Shown: positions 1 to 10,743, numbered from the stretch's first letter. The stretch is 61,235 nucleotides of DNA from Flavobacteriales bacterium (GCA_016702645.1 JADJDP010000031.1:1-61235); one strand, 5' to 3'. Program-made: numbers and translations. The notes: generated by a model not told the origin, from the sequence alone.

Positions 1-726
1 GGTGGCGTTCCTCGACGCCAACCTTGAAGTGGACGCCGTAGAGTACCTCCTCAAGTGCCTTCCCCTTGTCTTCAACCACTGCCAATTGTGGCACTGGCCG
101 CTGACGGACGAAGAATGCAAAGGGAAGATGCTCTTCAACGACCCGGTGTGTTATGGCACGGCCATGTTCCGGCGCGAGCGCTTGCTGGCATCCGGCGCTC
201 GTTGCAACGAGTCGTGGTTGCAACCTGGAATGGACTACCTCTTCCTGTTGTCGATGGCGTCGCATGTCCGCTTCGCCAATATCCACGGGCCTCTCACCTT
301 CTACCGCATCGGGAACAGAACATGCGACATGGCGGCGAACCGAAGTCCGCACGCGATGCTCTCTATCGGGAGGGATTCCGGATGTTCGGAATAGCGGCCA
401 GCGAGGAGGAAGTTCAACTTCAGCTCATGCTTCATCAAATGTTCCCGATAGCCGTGGGGCCCGTATTGGTGACGGCGCTGCATGAATGGATCGTCAAGTT
501 GAAGTCGATCAACAGGGAGCGGGGCCTTTTCCCAGTGCGGGTTTTCGAAGCGGAACTCGACCGTCGTTGGCGGCGATCCTTCCATCCCATCGCAGATCGC
601 GACCTTCGGGCGGCGCTTACCCACATGAAGCTCGAACGCACCCGTGAATTTGCCAGGTACCGCTATCTGGCTGCTGCGGCGTTCGCAAGGCTTTTCCCTG
701 CGAAAGCAAAACACGCAAGTGCATGA
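1..726 (+). CDS. Family 2 glycosyltransferase, C-terminal part (5' end outside window, frameshifted)
   Basis: Partial GT2 enzyme that would transfer a sugar from a nucleotide donor in polysaccharide assembly. The visible part starts after the nucleotide-binding GT-A core. It contains the acceptor-side region (FLDAN near the start, then GMDYLFLLSMA and ITFYRIG-like sequence), as in the neighbouring GT2 proteins that end with a helical tail. The frame changes near base 315-340, after which the protein runs to a stop at 724-726 as a basic helical tail (RYRYLAAAAFARLFP). The next gene begins at 724 with an ATGA overlap, which supports this stop. The break resembles the many others nearby and is probably a sequence error. 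The donor and acceptor cannot be told. Confidence 0.65.
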
Positions 727-1429
727 GCCGCGCGCAACGCAAGCAGTTTCATCCGTTCACCGCAGGACACCAGGACCTCTACCATGTGCGCACCTCCATC
801 AGACCGCCCTTACCAGCGTGCTTCCCGAAGCTGCGGGGCACCTTCCTGGACGTGGGGTTGTAGCCACAGCCATACCGGTCGTTGATCATGGCACCTCCGT
901 CCCGCGTGGAGCACTACGTAGGCATGGACTTCAAGGTGGGCGATGACGCCAAGTACCAAGCGGCGAAGCCTGATATTTTCTGGGACGGTGTTACCATCCC
1001 TTTGGCCGATGCCAGTGTTGACTGTGCCATGGCCACCGGTGGAACATTGCCCGGCCCGCAGGCCGTTCTTCGTGAGATCCCGCGTGTCCCTCGTCCGGGT
1101 GGGCATGTGTTTCCATCCCGTTCCGTTCCTGTGGCCTTTGCACGATGCCCCTTACGATGAGCATCTGGTACACCTTCCCGTTGCAGCGCATGTTGCGCGC
1201 CAGCGGCTACATCGGGGAAGAAGTGCATGCGAACGGTGGGTGGGATGCCAGCCTTGGGCAGATGATCAGCCTGTGGGTGATGCGCCGGCCCATGCCCAAT
1301 GCATTGCGCAATGTGCTCAAGTACGTTTCCTATCCGGTGGTGCGCTTCCTGGTAAAGCGGGACAAGGTGCCCGCCGAACTGGATTGGCTGATGATCACCT
1401 CGCTCTGGGCCATTGCCCGAAAGGCCTGA
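724..1429 (+). CDS. Class I SAM-dependent methyltransferase (type 11-like), multiply frameshifted
   Basis: Read piecewise across frames, the gene gives a standard small methyltransferase of about 235 residues. It has motif I (GTFLDVG near residue 45), then HYVGMDF (acidic strand 2 end), PLADASVD, a damaged LEHC-P-PQAVL segment, the motif RPGGHVF and the post-motif VPFLWPLHDAPYDEH that is typical of methyltransferases in sugar clusters. It starts at the ATG overlapping the upstream stop and ends at 1427-1429, four bases before the next start. At least three indels are needed to restore the frame (about 860-880, 1040, 1110-1150). Its likely role is methylation of a sugar or lipid-linked precursor, inferred from context only. 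Confidence 0.7.
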
Positions 1430-1432
1430 TCC

Positions 1433-2377
1433 ATGCTCCCGCGCATCACGCTCATAACGCCGAGCTTTCAGCAGGCCCCCTTCCTGGAGGAGTGCCTGAC
1501 CTCGGTGCATTCGCAAGGCTATCCGAACCTGGAGCATTTCGTCGTTGACGGCGGCAGCACGGACGGATGAAGGCGATCGTCGACGGCACGCGGCAGGCTT
1601 GGCGTGGTGGTGCAGCGAACCTGATGCGGAGCAAAGCCATGCCATCAACAAAGGCCTGGAACGGGCCACGGGGGAGGTGTTCGGATGGCTCAATAGCGAT
1701 GATGTATTGCTACCGGGCGCCTTGCAGCGCATCGGGGAGACTTTCGCTGCCGATCCGAACTTGCTGGTGCTCTCGGGCGCGCGCGTGTTCCGATCCGAAA
1801 CAGGAGACCGTGCTGCCGCTGGACGATGTCGGACCTGAGCGGCTGTTCGGTTTCCCCGCGCATCAACCAGCAGAGCACTTTCTACCGGATGGGTGCGGTG
1901 CGCAAGTCGAGCTCATTGGAGGAGCGTCTCCATTATGTGATGGACTATGAGCTCTGGCAACAGGTGCTTTTCCGTCGTGGGACCAGCGGCGTTCGTATCG
2001 TGCCGTGGGAACTCGCCGTCTTCCGCTCGCACGCCGAAAGCAAAACGACCTTGGTCCCGCACCTGTTCCTGGACGAGTTGGCCAGCTTGCTGCACGACAT
2101 GTGCGCACATACCGATCTGGTCGAGTATGGTGATGTACTCGCCGCCGGTCACCGCATCGTACCGTTGCGCGGTGTTCCGGTGAACGGGTCGCATCGCGAG
2201 CGTGTGCGCGCCATGACCGTGCACTTCCTGCTGAAGTGGCACCATACCATCCATTCGCAGCGCGACTTCCGCATGATGCGCATGTTCCGCTCCAAAGGCT
2301 TGCCTACCGGAGAATTGTCCGCTGTTCAGCGCGAACGCCTCGCCCGCTTGGATGATCAGTTGCGGGCACCCGGATAA
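1433..2377 (+). CDS. Family 2 glycosyltransferase (frameshifted)
   Basis: Starts at ATG 1433, four bases after the methyltransferase stop, with the GT2 N-terminus (LPRITLITPSFQQAPFLEEC). Next come VVDGGSTDG (nucleotide-binding DGGS motif), SHAINKGLERATGEVFGWLNSDD (the SDD acts as the DxD metal/donor site) and later INQQSTFYR and YVMDYELW. This pattern is characteristic of the GT2 subfamily that carries GWLNSDD and INQ-STF. Two frame changes are needed, near 1565-1600 and 1800-1830. The C-terminal half is a continuous frame from about 1826 to the stop. Cytoplasmic or membrane-associated sugar transferase of the cluster; sugar unknown. Confidence 0.75.
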
Positions 2378-2415
2378 CGGCTTCCGGCTGCGGCGAAATG
2401 GAAACACCTGCGAAG

Positions 2416-3418
2416 ATGAGAGGCTGAGCGTGGTGGTCCCCGTGTACAACAAGGCACCTTTCATCGAGGCGTGTTTCGCGAGCATCTTCTCGCGGTCCTT
2501 CGCGGACTTCGAAGTGTGGTGGTCGTGGACGATAAAACACGGATGATAGCCTGCACGTGCTGCGCTCGCTTCGCGACGATCGTTTGCGCATCGTGGCGTT
2601 GGAAAAGAACCTCGGGCCGGCGGGGGCAGCGCAACGGGCCATGGACCTCGCGCAAGGCGAGTATATTGTTCGTGTGGATGCGGATGATATCAACCTGCCT
2701 CATCGTTTCGCACATCAGGTGTCGCACATGGACGCGCATCCTGAACTCGGTGCCAGTGGCGGGCACCTGCAACTCTTTGGTGCTGAAACCGGTTTGTGGA
2801 AGTACCCAGTAGGGCAGGACCACTGCCGGTCGGAACTGTTCGGCAATCCGGTGGTGCAGGGCGCCAGCATCCTACGCACGCGGTTGTTGCGTGAGAAGAA
2901 CATCCGCTTCGAGGACCATTGGCCCCGGATCGGAGAAGATTGGATCTTTTGGGCACGCATGGCACCCCATGCCGAGTTCGATAACCTGGACGAACCACTG
3001 ATCCAGTATCGGCGCGGTGAACAGAACAGCATGCACGGCCAGGACCACGCAGCGTATCGCGGAGTCATCATCGATGAGGTCTTCGCCATGCTCGGCATAC
3101 CGCTCTCCGCGGATCAGCGCACCTTGCATCTCATGGGCTTGCGTTCCTTTCCGCAGCCACCCACCGGTGCCGCGGTGCGTGCCTTCCGTGGCTGGCTCGA
3201 TAGACTTCGGGCCTGAACGCCAACAAGGAATCTTCGACCGCGAGGCCTTCGAGCAACGACTGCAACGCGCGTGGGAGGAGCTTTTTTTCGCTTTGCCTCG
3301 CTTCGGTGTTGCAACGGCGTTGTCACATTATTCAACCAGCCCCAGGAAGGACAGCGCACACTTGCTGTATCTCGCCAAGTTCACGGTGAACCGCTGGCTG
3401 GGCCGCAACACGAGGTGA
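2416..3418 (+). CDS. Family 2 glycosyltransferase (frameshifted)
   Basis: GT2 core visible as LSVVVPVYNKAPFIEACF, then RIVALEKNLGPAGAAQRAMDLAQ-type sequence and VRVDADDINLP (DxD equivalent DADD), a GEDWIFWARM segment and a C-terminal helical tail. It is a close paralogue of the next gene, which shares VYNKAPF, NLGPAG and FEDHWPR-GEDW. That paralogue begins ATG AAG GTG AGC GTG, so the ATG at 2416 with a two-base error is my preferred start. The in-frame alternative is ATG 2352, which would overlap the upstream gene. Further breaks lie near 2515-2560 and 3205-3220. The stop TGA 3416-3418 overlaps the next ATG. Confidence 0.7.
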
Positions 3419-4459
3419 TGAAGGTGAGCGTGGTCATACCCGTGTACAACAAGGCACCCTTCCTGAAGGAGTGCTTCGACAGTGTCTTTGGGCAAACGTT
3501 CTCCGACTTCGAACTCATTGCGGTGGACGACCGCAGCACGGATGGTAGCCTGGCAGGCTTGCGGCGGCATGCAGGATCCACGCCTGCAGTGATCGAACTG
3601 GAGCGTAACCTCGGTCCGGCCGGCTGCGCGCAGCGCGGTTTCGATGCGGCCACTGGCGAGTACATCGTGCGTATGGATGCGGATGATGTGATGTTCCCCG
3701 AACGCATCGCGAAACAGGTCGCGTTCATGGACGCGAATCCGCATTGGGCGCGAGCGGGTCGCAGATGGAACTTTACCATGAACTGGGTGTTCTCCGCTTC
3801 GCTTCGCTCACCGATGGTGATTGCCGCGCCGCATCGCTCTTCCATATCCCCATCTATCAACCTTCGTCCATCTATCGTCGTGACCTGCTCGTGCACAACG
3901 GACTGAAGTTCGAGGACCACTGGCCACGCTACGGCGAGGACTGGTTCTTCCAACTGCGCCTGCTCAAGGTGCCCAAGTGGCCAACCTGGCCGAGCGCTCG
4001 TGCGCTACCGCGTTGGCCCGCAGAACATCTCTCATGGCCGCGACAACCACGCCGACCTGCGTGTGCTTTTCGCCGAAGTGCTAACCTGGTACGGTCTTCC
4101 AGCGGATGAAAGGAGCCTGGGTCAGCACCTGCACGCCATCAAATTCTTCCCGCGGCAGTTGCGACCTGCGGATCGTGGAGTTGAAGGACTACTTGCGGGG
4201 TTTGCGCAAGGCCGTGAACGAACGCGGGTTGTTCGACCGCGCGGCCTTCGATCGCGGCTTGCGCGTGTATGGGACGATGTCGCCTACCAATTGCCGCGCT
4301 TTGGATTCGCGACCACCTGTGGCCTACCTGCGGCGATCGTCGGCCTTCCTGGCCAAGTTCCGCTACTTGTTCTCATCGTTGCTGAAGGGCAGGTGTACCG
4401 GCCAAGCTTCGGGCGGGATCGAGCCGGGTGAGGAAGTACTTGGCAGCGCTGGCCTTTGA
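3418..4459 (+). CDS. Family 2 glycosyltransferase (frameshifted paralogue of the preceding gene)
   Basis: Clean start at ATG 3418 (ATGA overlap) with VSVVIPVYNKAPFLKECF, VDDRSTDGS (nucleotide-binding) and VRMDADDVMFPERIAKQ (DADD metal site). The frame is lost near 3740-3745. A second frame gives GASGSQMELYH to RYGEDWFFQLRL, a third starts near 3985 and a fourth near 4150, ending in a basic helical tail (AFLAKFRYLFSSLLKGR). The tandem arrangement with the previous gene (shared motifs NLGPAG-AQR, FEDHWPR-GEDW) points to gene duplication followed by divergence. Such pairs usually add successive sugars to one repeat unit; that is inference. Confidence 0.7.
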
Positions 4460-4470
4460 AGTACTTGCAT

Positions 4471-5406
4471 ATGACGACCGTCGCCGTGGGTGATCCCGTG
4501 TTACAACGTGCAAGCGCATGGGGTGGCTGTGCGGTCCGTGTTCGCGCAAACGCATGCCGACCTCGATATCGTTGCCGTGGATGATGGTAGCACGGATGGA
4601 ACGCGTGCCATCCTGCAGCGACTGGTCACCGAAAGCAGCGGTCGCCTCCGGGTGATCTCGCAAGCCAATGCAGGAGCCTGTGCGGCACGCAATGCGGGTG
4701 TTGCTGCCACGCGTGGGGAGTGGATCCAGTTCCTCGACGCGGACGATGAGTTGCTGCCGGACAAGATCGAGCGACAGGTCGGTCTGGCTCCGGGGGGAGC
4801 CAGCTCGTGATCGGTGGTTATCGGAACCATTACACCGATGGCCGCTCCACAACGACCGTGCTCCCGCTGATCGGTGATCCATGGGAAGCGCTCGTTCGCA
4901 CACGGATGGGCACCACCAGCGCCAACCTTTTTCGCCGCGCCTCTCTCCTGAGCGCTGGGGGATGGGACAAAGGCTTGCGCAGCAGCCAGGATTACGATCT
5001 CCTCTTTCGCATGCTGAAGAAGGGGTCAAGCCCAGTGTGGGGCGATGGGATCTGCTGCGAAGTGCTCAAGCGCTCCAAGGGTTCCATCAGTCGCACCGAT
5101 GCACGTGCCAACTGGCTGCGCTACCTGGACCTGCGCCTGGCCATGCGGGACCACCTGCGCGTGTTCGACCCCGATGGGCAGGCAGGGAACATCGCCATTG
5201 CCGATCAGCACCTGTTCATGGCCATCCGCGTACTTTCGAAGCATGACCGTCAGGCCGCTTTCGATGCCTTCGATCGCATGTTACCAAGAGGCTTCGTACC
5301 AGAGCTCAACCGGGCAACCACACGGACCTACTTGTCCGCTTTTCGATGGCTCGGATTTCGTGCCGCCGAGCGTATGTCGAATTTCATCAGTGGTTTGAGC
5401 AAATGA
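4471..5406 (+). CDS. Family 2 glycosyltransferase (frameshifted)
   Basis: Begins at ATG 4471 (MTTVAV, then VIPCYNVQAH after an indel near 4490). GT2 motifs follow: VAVDDGSTDGTRAIL, ANAGACAARNAGVAATRGEW (characteristic N-AGxxAARNxG acceptor-loop signature) and FLDADDELLPDKIERQ. The frame breaks near 4795-4805 and continues with GTTSANLFRRASLLSAGGWD and SSQDYDLLFRML. This architecture matches the minus-strand GT2 at 9.2-10.06 kb, which has NAGACAARNAG, LWKRSMMEAVGGWN and SSQEYDLMFRFL, so the two are paralogues in the same cluster. The stop overlaps the next ATG (ATGA at 5403-5406). Confidence 0.75.
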
Positions 5407-5993
5407 TCCGCACGCGGGAAGACTTGCACCGTTACCTGGAAGCCGATCGCATCGGCCTGCGGCGGACGGGTTCGCGGCCGCATCCGTATGATGAGGTGTG
5501 GATCTGGCAACGGCTTTATCGGCGTACCGAGTTCCACTTCAACACCGCGCGCAAGGGGGACCCCTTCGGCTGGATCGCGCGCAAGTACTGGTCGTGGCGG
5601 TTGCATCGGCAGAGCATCCGCTGCGGTTTCGAGATCCCGCTCAACCTCTTCGGTCCTGGCCTTTCCCTTTCACATCGGGGAACCATCATCATACATCCCG
5701 CCACCCGCGTGGGTGCCAATTGCCGGTTGAACGTGAACGTGACGATCGGCCCGCGACCGGGCCCACCGCCGGAGATCGGGCCGGTGCTGGGCGATAACAT
5801 CTACGTGGGCGCGGGCGCGCGCGTCTTCGGTGATATCGTCCTGGGTGACAACCTTGTCATCGGTGCCAACGCGGTGGTGAACCGTTCGTTCCCGGAAGGG
5901 CACATGACCGTGGCGGGGGCGCCTGCACGCAAGGTGAGCGATACGCCCAGCGACCAGTTCATCATCGCTACGCGCAACAAGGCCAAGCCGTGA
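5403..5993 (+). CDS. Hexapeptide-repeat acyltransferase (serine acetyltransferase-like)
   Basis: Intact gene of 196 residues, starting at the ATG that overlaps the upstream stop. The C-terminal half is a left-handed beta-helix: LSLSHRGTIIIHPATRVGANC, then GDNIYVGAGARVFGDIVLGDNLVIGANAVVNRSF and VAGAPARKVS. The His in LSHRG and the ending AGAPARK are typical of the CysE/LpxA-like serine or sugar O-acetyltransferases in exopolysaccharide loci. The N-terminal ~100 residues are helical and basic (RKGDPFGWIARKYWSWRLHRQ). Given the location between a glycosyltransferase and a WecB-type epimerase it probably acetylates a sugar or glycan precursor rather than free serine. Confidence 0.85.
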   Translation: MIRTREDLHRYLEADRIGLRRTGSRPHPYDEVWIWQRLYRRTEFHFNTARKGDPFGWIARKYWSWRLHRQSIRCGFEIPLNLFGPGLSLSHRGTIIIHPATRVGANCRLNVNVTIGPRPGPPPEIGPVLGDNIYVGAGARVFGDIVLGDNLVIGANAVVNRSFPEGHMTVAGAPARKVSDTPSDQFIIATRNKAKP

Positions 5994-7134
5994 AGAAGCT
6001 GCTCGTGGTGGTGGGCACGCGTCCCAACTTCGTGAAGGTGACGCGGTTCAAGGAAGTGGCTCGTGCACGTGGAGACTTCAGCGTGGAGCTGGTGCATACG
6101 GGTCAGCATACCGATGTACGCATGAGCACCGTGTTCTTCGAGCAGTTCGGACTGGCTCCCGACCACACGCTAGTGATACCGGGCGGTTCCCCAGCAGCAC
6201 GGTTGGGACATTTGATCGTGGCGCTTGAAGCAGTGATACGATCAAGCGCTCCGGATGCTGTGGTGGTCGTAGGCGACGTGGATAGCACACTTGCTGCTGC
6301 GCTCGCCGCCGATCGTCTTCGTATCCCACTTGTGCATGTCGAGAGCGGATTGCGCAATGGCGATATGACGATGATCGAAGAGATGAACCGGATCACTCAC
6401 CGACCGCATCGCCGACCATTGTTTCACCACCGAACCGAGCGCTGTGGAGAACCTGCTGCGCGAGGGCAGGACCCCGATAGCATCCACTTCGTTGGCAATA
6501 CCATGATCGATACGCTCGTGGCATTCGAAGATCGCATCGCTGCTTCGGGTGTGTTGGGCGAACTGGAGTTGACCCCCACGGGGCCATGTACTTATACGCC
6601 ATCGCCCGGTGGAACGTGGACACGAAGGAGGCGCTGGATAGGGTCATCGATCTCATCGCGCTCGTGGGCAAGCAATACAAGATGGTCTTCCCGGTACATC
6701 CGCGCACGATGAACAATCTGGAGCGTTTGGGCCTCGATGGCAGGTTGCGCGAAGTGACGGGACTTACCATCGCTCCACCTGCCGACTATTTCGCCTTCCA
6801 GAAGCTGATCGCCACCAGTGCGTTCGTGATCACCGATAGCGGCGGGGTCCAGGAAGAGACCACGTATCGTGGCATACCGTGCCTGACGCTGCGAGCGAGC
6901 ACGGAGCGTCCGGTGACCTTGCTGGAGGGAACGAACGAACTCGTTTCCTTCGACCTCGATGCGGTTTCCCATGCGATGGTCCGCATACGCTCCGGTGCTT
7001 TCAAGCAAGGTCGTGTTCCCGCACTTTGGGATGGACACGCCACGGAGCGTGTGTTCGATGTTCTGAACCACGTCTGTGATCTTTCTACCTCACTTACAAC
7101 GATCAGCCATCCGGTGTGTACTGGAGCCAGGTGA
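5990..7134 (+). CDS. wecB: UDP-N-acetylglucosamine 2-epimerase (non-hydrolysing, WecB-type), frameshifted
   Basis: GTG start at 5990 overlapping the previous stop, with LLVVVGTRPNFVKV, the family N-terminus. Other family motifs are LVHTGQHTDVRMS, VVVGDVDST, PLVHVESGLRNGDMTMIEEMNR (catalytic/UDP-binding region), FVGNTMIDTL, PVHPRTMNNL and ITDSGGVQEETTYRGIPCLTLR. It converts UDP-GlcNAc to UDP-ManNAc, feeding ManNAc-derived sugars to surface polysaccharide. Frame changes occur near 6400 and 6580. Homology ends about 7075, and a TGA lies at 7077-7079 in another frame. The extra 18 residues to 7134 therefore probably come from one more indel, and the true end is likely near 7079. Confidence 0.85.
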
Positions 7135-9240
7135 CCGATGTGGTCGATCACCTGAACACGTTGGGAACTGATCAGGTGAGGCTTGTTGCGCTGGTATCGC
7201 TGCGGGGATATTTGAGATCGGTCCGTGAGATCCGGGCCCGTCGTCCCAAGGCTATCGTTCTTCCGATGGTGCCGCGCGCCCACAACTGGAGCGCGAATTG
7301 GATCTGGCTGTGGCTGCTTTGTCGATGGCACAAACCCACGGGTATCATTGGTCGCGGCATTTTCGCTACTGCGCTCGCGCTACGCATGCGCAACGCGGGC
7401 CTTGTCCCTCAGGTTTGCTTCGACGGGCGCGCTGCGTACGGTGCCGAGTGGGAAGAGTACCGCGTGGTGGACAATGATCGCTTGATCGCCGAATGCGTGG
7501 CACTGGAACGCGAAGTGGTGAACGGTGCCGATCTGCGCATGAGCGTGAGCCATGTGCTGGTGCAGCATTGGCGGGAGCGCTTGGGTTATCGGGGTGAACG
7601 GCACCTTGTGATACCCTGTACGCTTGGGCGAAGTGTGGAAGCACGTCCTACCCGCGAGGCGGCCGATCTGCGTGCCGAACTCGGTTGGAGCAAGGAGGAT
7701 ACGGTTCTGGTCTACTCCGGCACTTCGGTGGGCTGGCAGTCGTTGGATCTTGCAGAAAGGGTCGCACCCCTGGCTTGCGGAGGACTGTACGCGCCGCATG
7801 TTGTTCCTGAGCCAGGATCATGCGGTGATCGATCGGTTGAGGTCCGCCTTTCCCGGGCAGGTTGAGCAACGCTGGATCCCTCACCATGAGGTACGGTCTG
7901 CGCTGCTCGCCTGCGATATCGGGTTGTTGCTGCGCGAAGCGCGCATCACCAACAAGGTGGCATCACCAACGAAGTTCGCCGAGTATCTCAGCGCCGGTCT
8001 TCCTGTGGTGATCTCCCCGGAAGTGGGTGATTTCAGCGCGATGGTGAGTGCGCTCGACCTGGGACAGGTGCTCGTGCCCGGCGACCGTCTGGAGGTGACC
8101 AAGCCTGATACGGAACAGCGCGAACGTTCGATGCAACTCGCTGCGGATCGCTTCACCAAGGAGGCCTACGACCATCGCTACCGCACCTTGCTGGGTTGCC
8201 TGGAGTCGGAACCGCGGGTGCCCACACCATCGCCCTTCGCGATGCAGGGAACCATGGATCCCTTGGTATCCATCGTTGTTCCAAGTTTCAACAAACGCGG
8301 CTTCATTGGCAAGATGGTGGAGAGCGTCATCGCTCAAACGAACGAACATTGGGAGCTGATCCTGGTGGATGATGCCTCCTCGGATGGGAGTCAGGAGCTG
8401 CTTGGCGGGTTCGCCGGAATGGATACGCGCATCAAGCTCATCGCGCTCGACCAGAACATGGGGGCCAACCATTGCCGCAACCTCGGCATCCAAGAAGCGA
8501 AGGGACGCTATGTGATCTTCCTCGATGCGGATGACCTGCTCGCGCCGCATTGCGTGGAGCGCCGCCTTGCGGTGATGGTGGGCAGCGGCCTCGATCTTTC
8601 GGTGAGCACCATGGAGGTGTTCAAGGAGAAACCCGGTGACCATGGACAACAATGGGTGCCGTTCTCGCGTACGCCGCTCGCCGATTTCTTCAGGCACCAG
8701 CTACCCTGGCAAACGATGCAACCGATCTGGGACCGTGCGTTCCTGCTTACGCTCGGCGGTTTTGATGTGGCCTTCACCCGCCACCAGGACGTGGAGTTGC
8801 ATACACGTGCGCTGTTGGTGCCTGGTGTTCGTTTCCATATGCGGCGAACCGAACCGGATTGCTTCTATCGCATCGCGGAGGAACGCAAGGTTATCGACCC
8901 GCGTCGTTTGCTGCACAGCTTCAGTGTGAGCGCCGTCATGTACCGCCAGAAGTTCTTACGAGCTGCGGAACGCCTGGGTCGTCCCGATCTGTTGCTTGGT
9001 ATCATCCACCGGACCTATTTGCAGATCCTGCTCAACGCGAAAAGCGGCCGGATCGACAAAGTTTCGTTGAGATCCCTCGAGGAAGTGCTGCTCGCACCGG
9101 AATGGACGAGCCATCTACCGGCGTTCAAGCGTTGGCTCTTCGGCTTCACCCGGTGGTACAATCTGTTGCCCGTACGCGTACCAGGGGTGAACCTGATGGT
9201 CTTTGCGTTGCTCACGGGCGGCTGGCCACGCGGCCGCTGA
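7076..9240 (+). CDS. Bifunctional protein: family 4-like glycosyltransferase fused to family 2 glycosyltransferase
   Basis: Probable GTG start at 7076, giving a GT-B N-terminus (FYLTYNDQPSGVYWSQV) after one extra T at 7082-7084. The first half (to about 8230) has VLVYSGTSVGW, LACDIGLLLR and VASPTKFAEYLSAGLPVVIS, the donor-site region of GT4/GT1 enzymes. One frame change lies near 7760. Without any stop it continues through ATG 8241/8253 into a full GT2 domain: VSIVVPSFNKRGF, LVDDASSDGSQELL, GANHCRNLGIQEAKGRY, FLDADDLLAPH and HQDVELHTRALL. The 7624-9240 stretch is one uninterrupted reading frame of 538 codons. No stop lies close by in the other two frames near the junction, which favours a real fusion over a lost stop. 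Confidence 0.7.
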
Positions 9241-10060
9241 ACAACTGGCGCACGCGGTTCGCGAGCGAGAAGCCGAGCAAGCGGTGGAGGACCAGGTATC
9301 CATTGCCCGTTGCAGGCGATGTCCCGGGCTTGAAGTCCTTCGGAAGATGTTGCCCATAGAGCGCTACCGCTTCACGGGGCGCGTACGGGTAGAGCGTTCG
9401 TATGCTATCGAAGAGCACCTGGTGATAGGGGTGGAGGTCGGTACCGGGCCGTGCATGCGCGATGTGATCGATGATGCGCGTACGCAGTTCAATGAAGCGT
9501 GTCCATGTTCCATCCAACCGGGTGGTGGAGACACTACCCCCGTCGCGGATATGGATCTCCGTCAACACTTCCGCATCGAAGAGCAGGTGTGCATCGTGTT
9601 GCAGGAAGCGGAACATGAGGTCGTACTCCTGGCTGCTCTTCATGTTCACGTTCCAACCACCCACGGCTTCCATCATGCTGCGCTTCCATAAGTTGGTGGG
9701 TGTGCCGCCGAGCCGGTGCCGCATGAGGTCCATCCATACATCGCGATCGGTGCTACGTTGGACATCGGTATTGGTGAGCGTTCCGGTGGCATCATAGGTA
9801 CGCGCACTACCAACGATCAAGTCGGGTGCTCCATTGGTTCCGGCGAGAAGCACCTGGTGGGCGATCTTTTCCGGCAACAAGGCATCATCGGCATCCATGA
9901 ACTGGACGTACGTGCCTGTCGCTTTGGCCATTCCGGCATTGCGGGCGGCGCATGCTCCTGCGTTCTGCTGGGTCATCACCTCGAAGGGGAAGGGCGAGCG
10001 CGCTCCGGCTTCGAGTAGCATGGCGCCTGTGCGGTCGGTACTGCTGCCATCCACTTCATC
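9212..10060 (-). CDS. Family 2 glycosyltransferase lacking its N-terminal ~40 residues
   Basis: Minus-strand GT2 in one continuous frame: VDGSSTDRTG (usually VDDGSTD), QQNAGACAARNAGMAKATGTY, FMDADDALLPEKIAHQ, TPTNLWKRSMMEAVGGWN, SSQEYDLMFRFL and a C-terminal helical region ending SGRVASRP. It is a paralogue of the gene at 4471-5406. The usual start (signature VVIPCYN and about 40 residues) is missing: from about 10060 the sequence instead belongs to a plus-strand sugar epimerase that also lacks its N-terminus. The 3' end overlaps the GT4-GT2 fusion gene convergently by about 30 bases. As it stands it has no good start codon. Confidence 0.7.
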   Translation of the reverse strand, partial: DEVDGSSTDRTGAMLLEAGARSPFPFEVMTQQNAGACAARNAGMAKATGTYVQFMDADDALLPEKIAHQVLLAGTNGAPDLIVGSARTYDATGTLTNTDVQRSTDRDVWMDLMRHRLGGTPTNLWKRSMMEAVGGWNVNMKSSQEYDLMFRFLQHDAHLLFDAEVLTEIHIRDGGSVSTTRLDGTWTRFIELRTRIIDHIAHARPGTDLHPYHQVLFDSIRTLYPYAPREAVALYGQHLPKDFKPGTSPATGNGYLVLHRLLGFSLANRVRQLFSGRVASRP

Positions 10061-10743
10061 CCGTATTGCAATGCACACCCGATAGAGGCCACGGACATCA
10101 ACATCAGCGGCACCATCCATGTGCTCGATGCATGTGCGGCAACAAAGGGTGTGGAGCAGGTCTTTGTAGCGAGTACGGCTGCGGTCTATCCCATCGCCGA
10201 TGGTGCCATGGCGGAGGATCACATGACGGGTCCGATGGATATCTATGGCATTACCAAGCTCGCCACCGAGAAGCTCGCGAGCGAGTTCCACCTGCGAACG
10301 CGGATCCCCACGATCGTGGGTCGATTCTTCAATGCCTTCGGCCCGAACGAGACCAATCCGCACCTGTTCCCCGAGATCCAGAAGCAGGTGTTGTCGGGTG
10401 CCCGTGCCTTGAAGCTCGGCAACCTCGATCCCAAGCGCGACTTCATCCATACCAGTGACATGGCGCGTGCGATGGAAGCACTGTTGAATGCTGGCATCAC
10501 CGGATATGATGTCTTCAACATCGGCCGCGGCATCGAGTACAGCGTGCGCGAGATCGTGGAGGCCTTCGAGCGCCAGCTCGGCGAAAAGCTCACCATCGAA
10601 GTGGATCCCGCCCGGGTGCGCAAGGTGGAGCGCATGCACCTGCTTGCCGATGTCTCGAAGCTCAAGCGCGCAACGGGTGGGAGCCGCGCTGGGGGATCGA
10701 TGAAGGCGTGCGCACCCTGCTCACCGAGGATGTCCCGCTCTAA
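10061..10743 (+). CDS. NAD-dependent sugar epimerase/dehydratase lacking its N-terminal Rossmann segment
   Basis: Extended short-chain dehydrogenase. Visible motifs are AHPIEATDINISGTIHVLDAC, VFVASTAAVYP (catalytic Ser/Thr), MDIYGITKLATE (YxxxK, with catalytic Tyr and Lys), VGRFFNAFGPNETNPHLFPEI, LGNLDPKRDFIHTSDMARAM and FNIGRG. It is most like UDP-glucose 4-epimerase or UDP-glucuronate epimerase relatives. The first ~85-90 residues, including the GxxGxxG dinucleotide-binding loop, are absent, because the sequence joins a minus-strand GT2 gene at about 10050-10075. A frameshift near 10678 hides the proper C-terminus (WEPRWGIDEGVRTLL to a TAA at 10741-10743). As written it could not bind NAD, so this is either a real deletion or a join error. 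Confidence 0.7.

Noticed and set aside
9240..10060. Plus-strand frames at 9.2-10 kb
   Set aside because: They are antisense to the minus-strand glycosyltransferase, whose motifs (NAGACAARNAG, FMDADD, SSQEYDL) are unmistakable.
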